Below, in pieces: positions 53,101 through 60,820 of a DNA stretch of 64,000 bases. The position numbers and the translations under genes were made by a program. Source of the DNA: Mesonia sp. (GTDB lineage: Bacteria > Bacteroidota > Bacteroidia > Flavobacteriales > Flavobacteriaceae); assembly GCA_012964435.1 (NCBI GenBank), contig DTTX01000006.1:1-64000 (forward strand), written 5' to 3'. The stretch's first letter is position 1; each line of letters begins with the position of its first letter. The notes beneath the pieces were generated by a model. The model had not been told where the DNA came from. It worked only from the letters and a program-made list of their open reading frames with translations, and searched no databases.

Positions 53101-55006
53101 AAACGATCTCGATGAGCATTTCTAGATCTTGCGCAATTTGGTTGACTTCTTCTTCCAGCTTTTTGGCATCGACAACTTTTTCAATTTTATCGAGTGCTTG
53201 CTTTTTAGCTTCAACCTTTTCGTGGTAAGGCGCCAAAGCTTTTTCATCTAACAAAAACTGAACGCATCGCTGAGAGATCTTTTCGGTATATTCGGAAATT
53301 TCTTCTTCTACAGATTTGATGAGCGCTTCATCAATGTATCGAATTTCATACAAACCAATGGCTTCACCGCGTAAGGTTCGCATTTGGTTGAGCAGCTGCA
53401 CAAAATCTTCAATCGACTTAAAAGAAGTGCTTTTTACTTTAGAAAATACCTCTTCTGCTTTTTTAGTGAATTTCTCCGTTTCTTGTTTAGCATTTCGCTT
53501 CAGCTGAACTACTTTTTCAAACTCATCGATCGCAGCATTTGCTGCTTTATTAATTTCAGCTAAAGGAAGATTTAATTGTTGCGTTTCTTCTTCAGCTAAC
53601 CAATAATAAGTATCTAAAATATCTTTAGACAGTTTGGCAACATCGTCATAAAGTCCGCTATAATTGTCTTCTTTGCTTAGTAAATTAATAAGCTCTTGCG
53701 CTTCTGCCATTGCGCGAACAATATCTTTATTTCCAATTTTATACAACATCGTATCTTGATGTTGCGAAGGCATAATATCGCCTTTTAAAAATGGAGTTTG
53801 CCAAATTTGCACCATATGATGCTTGGTTTGCTCTTCTTCACCTTTAAAATAACATAACTCTCCGTTAGGCTGAACCGTGTAACCGTTACAAATAATTGGT
53901 GTTTGTACGGTTTGCTCGATCACGTTATACGACATTAACACATACGTACCGCGATCTTGCGCATAAAACACGAACAAATAATCTTCACCATTTGGTGAGG
54001 CAATTCGCTTCTGAAATTTTAAATTTTGTGTTTCGCTATCGAAAACCTGATATTCTCCTGTTTGCAAATAATAGCCGTTAGGAAAAATGATTCCCTGTTC
54101 GTCGGGCAACAAGATCGCCGCTTCTTTAATGCTATCTATTTTCTGAACTTCTTGCAATTTGTGATTGTACACAAAATAGCGTGCCTCTTCTTGAAAAGGC
54201 TTAATTTCTAAAGTGATGAGGTTTCCTAGATTAGCAAAGCGAAATTTACCATCGTCTAAGGTTTGGTCTTTATATTCAACCGGTTCGTTGTAAATACCTT
54301 TACCGTCTTGGGTGTTATCTTCAATTTTTATGGTAAGATCGCCACCAATGGTTTCTACAAAAACTTTATCTAAAATAGAAATATGCGAATGTTCTCCGTG
54401 GCGTTGTTCGTCTCTTCCGGCTTCTTGCCAGTTGAATTCGTGTTGCTGCGGAAATTTATATTCGTGTTCACTTCGATTATCGAAGTATTGCAAGCTTCCG
54501 TCCTTAATTAACCATTTAAAGGTTTTAATATCGGTTACGCTATCACTCAGCTGAAAAACCATATGCAAGTAATTACCAATAACGGCAAACTTGGAGAAAA
54601 TGGTGTTTCGGTAATATTTATAAAGATTGGTAAAATCGGTTTGAAAAGATTCATCTTCAATTAAATCTAATGAAACCGGCTCAAACTGCTGATCTTTATA
54701 GTGATATATACTAAAAACGTCGGTCAGCGTAATTTCGGTACGCAAGCCAAAATGTACATTATACCCAAAAATGCAAAGCTTATCGATAGAAACAATATCT
54801 CTGGCAATGCAGTTATTTTCGGTATTGATGCGGTTATTGGCAATGAGTTTAGTTTCTAAAGAACCGAAAACTTCTTTTCTGTTTTCGTTAAGTTGTTGCA
54901 ATCGCTGCTGAAGTTCTTGCTTCTGCTTTTGCAATCTGTTCTTTATAATCTCATACGTCCCGCCGTCTAGGGCTTGATTATTTTTTTCTTGTTGTTCTTC
55001 TTGCAT
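50141..55006 (-). CDS. Large DUF3686-type AAA ATPase (annotated elsewhere as DNA repair ATPase)
   Basis: This 1621-residue protein starts with a coiled coil (about 8-50). A long DUF3686-like, beta-rich region (about 60-430) and extended coiled-coil/helical parts (about 440-850) follow. A C-terminal AAA domain has Walker A SPPGYGKTT (Lys1271) and Walker B VMLYLDDIQ (Asp1333, Asp1334); IMAGNPYTESG and RADIYNLGD fit sensor and arginine-finger regions. The family name comes from database practice; DNA repair is unproven. Placed after flotillin and PspA genes, it is more likely a remodelling ATPase for that membrane complex. A weak hairpin (55065-55093) may lower its expression relative to the upstream genes. 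Confidence 0.85.
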   Translation of the reverse strand: MQEEQQEKNNQALDGGTYEIIKNRLQKQKQELQQRLQQLNENRKEVFGSLETKLIANNRINTENNCIARDIVSIDKLCIFGYNVHFGLRTEITLTDVFSIYHYKDQQFEPVSLDLIEDESFQTDFTNLYKYYRNTIFSKFAVIGNYLHMVFQLSDSVTDIKTFKWLIKDGSLQYFDNRSEHEYKFPQQHEFNWQEAGRDEQRHGEHSHISILDKVFVETIGGDLTIKIEDNTQDGKGIYNEPVEYKDQTLDDGKFRFANLGNLITLEIKPFQEEARYFVYNHKLQEVQKIDSIKEAAILLPDEQGIIFPNGYYLQTGEYQVFDSETQNLKFQKRIASPNGEDYLFVFYAQDRGTYVLMSYNVIEQTVQTPIICNGYTVQPNGELCYFKGEEEQTKHHMVQIWQTPFLKGDIMPSQHQDTMLYKIGNKDIVRAMAEAQELINLLSKEDNYSGLYDDVAKLSKDILDTYYWLAEEETQQLNLPLAEINKAANAAIDEFEKVVQLKRNAKQETEKFTKKAEEVFSKVKSTSFKSIEDFVQLLNQMRTLRGEAIGLYEIRYIDEALIKSVEEEISEYTEKISQRCVQFLLDEKALAPYHEKVEAKKQALDKIEKVVDAKKLEEEVNQIAQDLEMLIEIVSNLDIEDTSHSTKIIDNISLIFATLNQLKAAIKNKRKSLGSKEAKADFAAQLKLIDQSIINYLDIADTVEKTDDFQTKISIQLEELEGKFADFEEFITQIIEKREEVYNAFEARKNAITEKRNKRSLALENAADRILKGVDKRALNLGSATEINGYFASDLMVNKLRDIIQQLKDLDDSGRAEEIETKLKVAREDALRKLKDKLELYEDGDKVIKFGKHKFGVNKQNLDLTIVYRNNELQYHLTGTDFYEEVTNSTLLNSRSLWDQEYISENAEVYRSAYLAYKLFRSLPFSTLVNSNADELLKIVQEQSSSNYAEGYVKGVHDRDAADILSVLVRKHQELGLLRFSPKTRAQAQFFWHSLPEEVQQKFNKALKSSGEVLSFFPDTKEYDFLLQQLEKEILQVVENSVLFSSENSKAMASYLFEELQVDDQFQISGDALKMKEDFMKTLQQKQADLKFKNSYEKLEELEAKIQLIRQWVKSFLRTSSTNYDENYLDEVVSVILFSDDSVEKVKHIPASETIQNLKGDHPSLKEGEFQFNYHQFIETLAEYNKEVVPAFQQFKKAKHEVTESLKEELKLGELKPRVLTSFVRNKLINEVYLPLFGDNLSKQLGTVGDNKRTDRMGMLLLISPPGYGKTTLMEYIANRLGLVFMKINGPAIGHEVTSVDPAAANNSAAREELKRLNLAFEMGNNVMLYLDDIQHCHPEFLQKFISLSDGTRKIEGVYKEKSKTYDLRGKKFCVIMAGNPYTESGEKFRIPDMLANRADIYNLGDIIGDTAHLFKLSLIENALTSNTTLQQLSSKHFDDIYKLIDRVENNNAEIQLEGNHTPQEIQDYVSVLEKVITIRDTVLKVNETYIKSAAMEDEYRTEPSFKLQGSYRDMNKLISKVVPIMNEEELSTLLLSHYESESQTLTTSAEANLLKFKELQQQLSSQETDRWNTIKETFQKNNKLKGLGNKNEMAQMLNQMIAFTDNLEGIKKVLEKGFR

Positions 55007-55064
55007 AAGTAATTTTTGAACAAGAGGTTAGTGTAGTCATTTAAAAAATGAATACTAATAAAAT

Positions 55065-55093
55065 AAGGCTCTTAGCAGTTAGCTAAAAGCCTT
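55065..55093 (-). terminator. Hairpin between flotillin and ATPase genes (possible attenuating terminator)
   Basis: AAGGCT-C-TTAGC and GCTAA-A-AGCCTT form an 11-bp stem with one mismatch and a five-base loop. On the minus strand the tail is ATTTTATT, so termination would be partial. Its inner arms repeat the TTAGC/GCTAA words found in the control region at 59.2 kb. Confidence 0.55.
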
Positions 55094-55107
55094 TGTATAA
55101 ATAGGAT

Positions 55108-57198
55108 TTAGCTTAAACGCTCTCTTCCTACGGCGCCAATGGTTTTATCTGATAATCCTAAACCTTTTGCTAAGTTGAACAGGTTATTGAACATGGTATG
55201 TTCTTTATCGCTGTTCGATCTATTTTTAAGATCCATGAGTAAGTTGGCAATGGTTAAATTTTTTAAATCTTCTGTTGAAATACCATATTTTGCAGCAAAC
55301 TCACGAATACGTTCTAATAAGTTCCCCTGAATATCGTCGCTTCCTAAGATTGAATCTTTTACCTGCTGAATATTCTCACTATTCTGAACTAATCTGTCGA
55401 TACCTTTACCGCGACTAATTTGCGATACAATATTATCGAAGAACATGGTTTCACCTCCAACAATATCGATCTTCGCTTGTTTTAATGCATCACCTAAAAC
55501 TTGCGCTTGTGCATCGGCAATATCTTTTTGAATGTTGATGTTCGCCAAGTCGATTTGTAATTCTTTATCTAAACGTAGTTTAAACTCTTCGTGGTCTTTA
55601 CCAACACCGTCAAGCTTCTTCATAGCAGCTGCTTTTTCTTCGATTCCTGCAGCATCGGCAAGTGCTTTTTCTTTGATCACTTCTGCTTGCGCTTTACCTT
55701 CTTTTCTAGAAGCTTCTGCTTTGGCTTCGATACCAGCAGCTTCTGCTCTAGCTTTTTTCTCGATGATAGAAGCATCTACAATACCTTGACGCTCATTTGC
55801 ATCTGCTTTAGCGTGCATAACTTGCGCTTCAGACATACCGATGATCGCTTCTTCTTTAGCTTGTGCTTCTGCCAATGTTTTTCTGGCTTCAGCTTCTTTT
55901 TCACTCGCTTCTTTACGAGCCATCGCTTCGATATTAATTTCTTCCGCTCTTTGTTTTGCCGCTTCTTTTTGAGCTTCAGCAGCTTTAATGGTTTTAATTA
56001 ATTCTTCTTGTGCATTAGCTTCAGCGTTTGTTACTTTTACTTTCTTATCTCGATCGGCAGTTTTAAAAGCTTCAATATCTTTCATATTTTCTTGCTCTTC
56101 AACAACACCTTTTTCTAACATTACACGATCTCTAATGACATCCTGAATGTTTTTCTTCTCTACTTCAACTACTTTTTCCTTTTCAATTTGAGCTAACGTA
56201 ACTACGCGCTCTCTTTCAGTAGCTTCTAATAAACGATCTTTCTCTACTCGCTCTGTCTCCACCGCATCGGTACGTTGCTTGTTCTTTTCTGCAACGATGA
56301 TCTGGCGGTTCATATTCTCTTCGGCAACTTTTACTTTTTCTTCGGTAGCAATACGAGCGGTTTCAGATTTTAATCGTTCTTCTTCGGCAACTTTTAAAAT
56401 TTCGGCTCCTTCACGTGCTTTAATATTAGCAATCTCTCGTTTTTGAGATTCTTCTTTTTCTGCTAATTGCTTATCTAATTCTAAGATCGCTTCGCGTGCT
56501 TCTACATCTTGCTTACGGATGGTTTTTTCTTCATCTCGCTTAATTAAATTCGCTTTAATATTTTGAGCAGCGGTAAGATCTGTGATTTTCTTGATTCCTT
56601 CTGCATCTAAAATATTGTCTGGTTTTAAATGCTGAACCGGCGTTTGCTCTAAGAAATCGATAGCACAATCTTCTAACGTATAGCCGTTAAGATCGGTCCC
56701 GATAATATTTACGATTTCATCTCTAAACTCACGACGTGCTTCGTAAAGCTCGATAAATTCAAACTTTTTACCCACGGTTTTTAAAGCTTCAGAAAATTTA
56801 GCCTCAAAAAGATCTTCTAAAGTTTCGATTCTTGAAGCACGTGCAACTCCAATGGTTTGCGCTACTTTTTTGATGAAGCTAATATCGTTATTCACTCGAA
56901 CGAAGAATGCTACTTTAATATCGGCACGCATATTGTCTTTACAAATAAGACCTTCGTGCGCTTGACGTTCGATCTGAATTTTCTTCACCGATACGTCCAT
57001 AATTTCGACTCGGTGAAAAACCGGTACTACATATAGACCTTTGTCGGTGGCTACTTTTGTACCTCCAAAACCGGTACGAATTAGCGCCTGGCCTTGATGA
57101 ATTTTTTTGTAAAACATCGCGATGATAGCAAAGTATATCACGATCAGGAATAAGACTAAGCCCAGTCCTATCCCGATAATAGGTAAGATTCCTTCCAT
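55108..57198 (-). CDS. Flotillin-like protein (YqiK type)
   Basis: This 696-residue protein has one N-terminal membrane segment (about 5-28), a band-7/SPFH domain (about 30-215, with TDKGLYVVPVFHRVEIMDVSVKKIQIER) and a very long Ala/Glu/Lys-rich coiled coil (about 220-560) typical of flotillins. The C-terminal part is helical. Flotillins organise membrane microdomains. It follows the YqiJ-like gene after 16 bases, the usual NfeD-flotillin pairing. Confidence 0.93.
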   Translation of the reverse strand: MEGILPIIGIGLGLVLFLIVIYFAIIAMFYKKIHQGQALIRTGFGGTKVATDKGLYVVPVFHRVEIMDVSVKKIQIERQAHEGLICKDNMRADIKVAFFVRVNNDISFIKKVAQTIGVARASRIETLEDLFEAKFSEALKTVGKKFEFIELYEARREFRDEIVNIIGTDLNGYTLEDCAIDFLEQTPVQHLKPDNILDAEGIKKITDLTAAQNIKANLIKRDEEKTIRKQDVEAREAILELDKQLAEKEESQKREIANIKAREGAEILKVAEEERLKSETARIATEEKVKVAEENMNRQIIVAEKNKQRTDAVETERVEKDRLLEATERERVVTLAQIEKEKVVEVEKKNIQDVIRDRVMLEKGVVEEQENMKDIEAFKTADRDKKVKVTNAEANAQEELIKTIKAAEAQKEAAKQRAEEINIEAMARKEASEKEAEARKTLAEAQAKEEAIIGMSEAQVMHAKADANERQGIVDASIIEKKARAEAAGIEAKAEASRKEGKAQAEVIKEKALADAAGIEEKAAAMKKLDGVGKDHEEFKLRLDKELQIDLANINIQKDIADAQAQVLGDALKQAKIDIVGGETMFFDNIVSQISRGKGIDRLVQNSENIQQVKDSILGSDDIQGNLLERIREFAAKYGISTEDLKNLTIANLLMDLKNRSNSDKEHTMFNNLFNLAKGLGLSDKTIGAVGRERLS

Positions 57199-57214
57199 AA
57201 TAAATTAAGTTAAA

Positions 57215-57916
57215 TTAGTTATAAGTTTGTACTAAAAAATAATTGTTGTCTTGCGACTTATTGATAATTAAAATTTCTTGATGATAAGCTATTGGCGAGC
57301 CGTCTAGCGACTTGACATAAACGTTGTAAGAGTTACCCTCGATCACTACTTCTGCATTGCCCATTTTCTCTTCGGAAATGGTTGAAAGCATCACGCCACG
57401 TCTACCAATATAATCAACTGCTTTATCGCCATCTTTATTCAAATTTTTAAAAAAATTCTTGAATGGTGTGGTGATGATTTTGGTAATGATAAGTGCCGGA
57501 ATGAAGGCTAAGATCATAATTAAAAAACCGAAACTGGAATCGTAAGTATGTGTTAGACTTGTGGTAAACACAGTGATAAACCACCAAACGAACACCCAAC
57601 AGGTAAACGTAAACATAAATGGCAAGCCTACGAAATTGAAGTAAATTAAAAAAACCTGCCACCATTTTAGCGGTTGGCGTCGTTTCCCTAAGACAGCATC
57701 TTTATGCACTTCTGCATTCGAAACGTCTTGAAAATCCATATTCCCACCTTCGATACCTGCATCGGCATCTACGTCTACATCAATATCTACATCAACCTCG
57801 AGGTCAAAGTCAATACCGCTGATCATGGTTAAAATCCAATACGCGACAAGCAAAATGAGTAAGCAGGTAAGTACCAAGTTTACTTCAGAAAATATGATGT
57901 TGATTAAATCGTTCAA
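57215..57916 (-). CDS. YqiJ/NfeD-like membrane protein with OB-fold domain (TTG start)
   Basis: This 233-residue protein has a first membrane segment (about 11-33) and a striking acidic stretch alternating Asp with hydrophobic residues (DFDLEVDVDIDVDVDADA, about 36-53). Two further membrane segments and a C-terminal OB-fold-like domain follow (VDYIGRRGVMLSTISEEKMG to EILIINKSQ). Such proteins pair with flotillins. The start is TTG at 57916, two bases after the pspA stop, implying coupling. Confidence 0.85.
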   Translation of the reverse strand: MNDLINIIFSEVNLVLTCLLILLVAYWILTMISGIDFDLEVDVDIDVDVDADAGIEGGNMDFQDVSNAEVHKDAVLGKRRQPLKWWQVFLIYFNFVGLPFMFTFTCWVFVWWFITVFTTSLTHTYDSSFGFLIMILAFIPALIITKIITTPFKNFFKNLNKDGDKAVDYIGRRGVMLSTISEEKMGNAEVVIEGNSYNVYVKSLDGSPIAYHQEILIINKSQDNNYFLVQTYN

Positions 57917-57918
57917 GG

Positions 57919-58632
57919 TTATGCGTCTTTATTGTTAAGGCCTAATTGTTCTTTCAGTTTAGATAAATCGTCGTCTGCTTTTGCTTCTGAAGTATCTGCG
58001 GCTTTTTCAAGCTCTTCATCTATCGATTTGGAAGCGTTGGCAATATCGCCATAAGCTTCTGCCAAAGCTTCTTCTTGCGCAACTTTCTCTTTCATACGTT
58101 CTAGCATAGAAACTGTACTTGCGCTATCAATTTCTGCCATTTGTTTGTTTAAATTTTTAGTAGCATTCGAAACTTTTACTCGAGCTTTTAGAGTTTTCAA
58201 CTCATTTTCCCAATTGCTAATATTCGATTTAATACCCTGAATATTATTCTCCAGTTGCGCTATCGATTCGTTAAACTTCTTCACTTCTTCTTTAGCACGT
58301 GTAATGTGTTGCTGCGCTTCTTCTTTTTTCACTAAAGCTTGCTTAGCCAAACGATCTGCCTCTTCTTTTTCCATCTGTTCTTTTTCGGCTTTTTTCAAGA
58401 TTAAAATGGCTTTGTTGTGGTAATCTTCTGCTTTATCTTGATGTTCTTCTTGTTCGTTTTTCGCACGAATCGCCAATGCTTTTACTTGCGCTAAAGCTTC
58501 CAGACTCTTTTCTAATTCTTGTTTCATATCTCTAATTCCCTGCTCGGTCATTTTAATGGGATCTTCCATTTTATCGATTGCAGAGTTGGCTTCTGATTGC
58601 CCTATTTTAAATAATCGTTTAAAAATGTTCAT
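57919..58632 (-). CDS. PspA/IM30 (Vipp1) family protein
   Basis: This 237-residue protein is predicted to be almost entirely helical. It starts NIFKRLFKIGQSEANSAIDKMEDPIKMTEQGIRDMKQELEK, the amphipathic helix and first coiled coil of PspA proteins. Members form ESCRT-III-like rods that stabilise or remodel membranes. The C-terminus carries a Lys/Asp-rich tail (KADDDLSKLKEQLGLNN). It lies between the DUF2170 gene and the NfeD-like gene. No pspF or pspB is nearby; a PspC-domain gene is far away at 7.1 kb. Confidence 0.92.
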   Translation of the reverse strand: MNIFKRLFKIGQSEANSAIDKMEDPIKMTEQGIRDMKQELEKSLEALAQVKALAIRAKNEQEEHQDKAEDYHNKAILILKKAEKEQMEKEEADRLAKQALVKKEEAQQHITRAKEEVKKFNESIAQLENNIQGIKSNISNWENELKTLKARVKVSNATKNLNKQMAEIDSASTVSMLERMKEKVAQEEALAEAYGDIANASKSIDEELEKAADTSEAKADDDLSKLKEQLGLNNKDA

Positions 58633-58643
58633 AACGGTAGTTT

Positions 58644-59039
58644 TTAATATTTTGAAAATTCTATGATTTTATCTGAATACTCACTCATTAATAAGCTTAA
58701 AGAGTTTAATGAACCTTCAAGCTCATTTAGGTCTAAATTCTCTAGTTGTAGCGTATCTCTAAAAATAACTCTCGTTCCAGATTCGTCTAACACAAAAGCA
58801 CCGTGGATAATATCTCTATTCTTCTGCAACAGACTTTTAAAGACTTTTTCTGACTGATTACTAATATTAAATATGAATTGCTCCATAATTAAGATTGGTG
58901 GCGAAACTCCAAGAATTAAATTCTTAATCCCAAAGTTTTCTTTTTGCACGACAATCACTTCATCTTCTGCGTTTTCATAAGTGATATTGAAATTAAGCTC
59001 GACTAAAAAGTTTTTGGTAATTTGAAAATGATCTTTCAT
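58644..59039 (-). CDS. DUF2170 (YjfI-like) protein
   Basis: This 131-residue protein resembles E. coli YjfI (DUF2170) in layout: an N-terminal helix, a strand with EVIVVQKENFGIKNLILGV, LIMEQFIFNISN, FKSLLQKNRDIIHGAFVLDE and a C-terminal helix LNSLSLLMSEYSDKIIEF. In enterics yjfI precedes yjfJ, a pspA-like gene, and the same order is seen here. Its role is unknown; a PspA-partner function is inferred from the conserved pairing. The identification was by eye, not by profile search. Confidence 0.72.
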   Translation of the reverse strand: MKDHFQITKNFLVELNFNITYENAEDEVIVVQKENFGIKNLILGVSPPILIMEQFIFNISNQSEKVFKSLLQKNRDIIHGAFVLDESGTRVIFRDTLQLENLDLNELEGSLNSLSLLMSEYSDKIIEFSKY

Positions 59040-59060
59040 TTACAATTGGTTTTACTGGTT

Positions 59061-59144
59061 TTATTGCAACAACTCACACAAGAATTGACTATGCTCGAAA
59101 AAGTTGTAAATCGCAGCATAAGTTATTAAAATTAAAGAAATCAT
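59061..59144 (-). CDS. Candidate 27-residue hydrophobic microprotein
   Basis: The frame begins MISLILITYAAIYNFF and ends CELLQ, with a hydrophobic N-terminal half and a Cys near the end. Its leader CTAACCGTTATG closely resembles the leader of pspA (CTACCGTTATG), which favours real translation. It is the first frame of the minus-strand operon, 21 bases before the DUF2170 gene. A second hydrophobic microprotein frame ends the operon. Confidence 0.5.
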   Translation of the reverse strand: MISLILITYAAIYNFFEHSQFLCELLQ

Positions 59145-59176
59145 AACGGTTAGTTTTAAAATTTAATTAACACTTC

Positions 59177-59298
59177 TTGCTAATAATTTTAGTCTAAAAT
59201 GAAATTCAGCCTATTTATTTAGCAATTAAATTGTATATTAGCTAATAATCTTAGATAAAGATACAAACAAAAATTAATATTGCAAATATAATTAGCAA
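59177..59298. promoter_or_regulatory. Control region with repeated TTAGC/GCTAA sites
   Basis: GCTAATAATTTTAG (59179-59192) and GCTAATAATCTTAG (59241-59254) are near-identical direct repeats 62 bases apart, each a CTAA-N5-TTAG dyad. TATTAGCTAATA (59236-59247) is a perfect palindrome. Further TTAGC words are at 59219-59223 and 59292-59296, the latter next to the regulator's ATG (59302). A minus-strand TATATTTG box (59283-59290) could serve the operon. These are likely operators of the divergent XRE regulator. Confidence 0.6.
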
Positions 59299-59301
59299 AT
59301 T

Positions 59302-60063
59302 ATGTCCCTTTTTGGTAAAAATATTAGAAAGATAAGAAATGTAAGAAATATGAGTCAGCAATCTTTCGCGGACTTATTTGACTTAAAGCGTGGTACTTTA
59401 GGCGCTTACGAAGAAGGGAGAAGTGAACCTCGCATAGAGACAATACTTAAAATAGCTAATTATTTTAGCATAACTATTGACGATTTGCTAACGAAAGAGC
59501 TAACCGTAAATCATTTATTAAAGTTTAAAGGCGATCTTTCTTTAAAAGTAGAAGAAAGAATTAAAGAGAAGTTTGCAAATATTCCTTGTATTACCGAAAA
59601 AAATAGCGCAGATTACATCGCGAAATTCGATAATGAACAGTTTATTGCTGAATTACCTTCTGTACAACTCCCGATAAATACCGATAAAATTTTTAGAGCG
59701 TACACGGTTACCAATTTAGAAATGACCGATCACGATCAAGGACTTTACCCTAAAGATGTGGTTATTGGAGAATTTGTACCGAGTACTATTTATAAGAAAT
59801 TAAATAACGGTTGTATGGTTTTGGTTTTGGTGAACCATCAACTTATTTTAAGAAAATTATACATTACCAAAAACAAATTCACTTTACGAGCAGATCATAA
59901 AAGTGTAGACGATTTAGTTTTTGACTTAAATGAAGTTGAAGAATTATGGAGAATACGTTACGTGTTTTACAAACGCATTCCTGAACAAAATTCAGCTTCT
60001 AACGTTGAAGAGAAACTGAATTTTCTAGAACAGGAATTTTTAAAACTGAAAAAGAATTTATAA
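59302..60063 (+). CDS. XRE-family regulator with LexA/S24-like C-terminal region
   Basis: This 253-residue protein has an N-terminal HTH (about 6-62: NIRKIRNVRNMSQQSFADLF, LGAYEEGRSEPRIETILKIANYF). A C-terminal beta-rich region (about 105-225: IFRAYTVTNLEMTDHDQGLYPKDVVIGEF, LVLVNHQLILRKLYI) with S24/LexA-like order follows. I do not see the Ser-Lys pair of self-cleaving members, so it may sense a ligand or be a plain repressor. It faces the PspA-flotillin operon across a region rich in repeated sites and is its likely regulator. The C-terminus is a short coiled coil. Confidence 0.82.
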   Translation: MSLFGKNIRKIRNVRNMSQQSFADLFDLKRGTLGAYEEGRSEPRIETILKIANYFSITIDDLLTKELTVNHLLKFKGDLSLKVEERIKEKFANIPCITEKNSADYIAKFDNEQFIAELPSVQLPINTDKIFRAYTVTNLEMTDHDQGLYPKDVVIGEFVPSTIYKKLNNGCMVLVLVNHQLILRKLYITKNKFTLRADHKSVDDLVFDLNEVEELWRIRYVFYKRIPEQNSASNVEEKLNFLEQEFLKLKKNL

Positions 60064-60465
60064 TTACTTTTCAGTTTTCTTTCCTTTAAATTTCCATTCT
60101 GTAATTCCACCTTTTATATCGTATATTTTTACAAAACCGGAATCTTTTAAAATTTGAGCACACTTTTCACTTCTACCGCCAGACTTGCAATATACAATTA
60201 CCGGTTTTTCTTTATCTAAATCTTCAATTTTTTCTGAAAAGCTTTCATCGTAAACGATGTTTTGAGCGTTTAATAAATGCTCTTCACCAAACTCTGCTTC
60301 TGTACGCACATCTAAGAGCTGTACTTCATCCATTTTAGATAGTTTATCTGCCTCGTCGGGAGTGATCATTTCTATAGTTTCTTCTTGAGCAATACCTTCT
60401 TTGCAAGAAAACGTTGTAGCTATAATTAATAAAGAAACTGATATATATAAAATTCTAAATTTCAT
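60064..60465 (-). CDS. Rhodanese-domain lipoprotein
   Basis: This 133-residue protein has a lipoprotein signal (TTFSC, Cys21) and one rhodanese domain with LLDVRTEAEF and active-site loop CKSGGRS (Cys93). It would carry sulfane sulfur in the periplasm or at the outer membrane. It is the last gene of a four-gene minus-strand operon with a second rhodanese, a redoxin and a TlpA-like protein. It converges directly with the XRE regulator gene. Confidence 0.9.
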   Translation of the reverse strand: MKFRILYISVSLLIIATTFSCKEGIAQEETIEMITPDEADKLSKMDEVQLLDVRTEAEFGEEHLLNAQNIVYDESFSEKIEDLDKEKPVIVYCKSGGRSEKCAQILKDSGFVKIYDIKGGITEWKFKGKKTEK

Positions 60466-60476
60466 TATTTGAAAAA

Positions 60477-60791
60477 TTAATTAGATTCAGTATCACCTTC
60501 CCACTCCATAATTCCGCCTTGTAAGTTATAGGTATTTTCTACTCCTACTTGGTCTAAAATTTGGCAGGCTTGCGCACTTCGTTTACCAGATCTGCAATAA
60601 ACATAGTAGTTTTTAGATTTGTCGAACTCATTTACTTCATCCATAAATTTTTGAGCTTGAAAAATATCTAATTGTGTTGAGTTAGGAATATGCTTTTCTT
60701 CATATTCTTCATCGGTTCGAACATCTAATAAAAATGCATTTTCGTCATTTTCATATTGTTCTTTCCATTCTTGTTGAGATAATTCTTTCAT
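60477..60791 (-). CDS. Cytoplasmic rhodanese-domain protein
   Basis: This 104-residue single rhodanese domain has LLDVRTDEEYEEKHIPNS and active-site loop CRSGKRS (Cys66). There is no signal peptide, so it is probably cytoplasmic, unlike its lipoprotein neighbour. Both have six-residue Cys-to-Ser loops typical of sulfurtransferases. It precedes the lipoprotein rhodanese by 11 bases. Confidence 0.9.
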   Translation of the reverse strand: MKELSQQEWKEQYENDENAFLLDVRTDEEYEEKHIPNSTQLDIFQAQKFMDEVNEFDKSKNYYVYCRSGKRSAQACQILDQVGVENTYNLQGGIMEWEGDTESN

Positions 60792-60820
60792 AAGTAAGGT
60801 TTTTCAACAAAAGTAAGTTT

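Noticed and set aside
55591..56001. Plus-strand open frame of 136 codons, rich in Phe, Ser and Cys
   Set aside because: It is the antisense of the Ala/Glu/Lys coiled coil of flotillin, whose codon bias keeps the opposite strand open.
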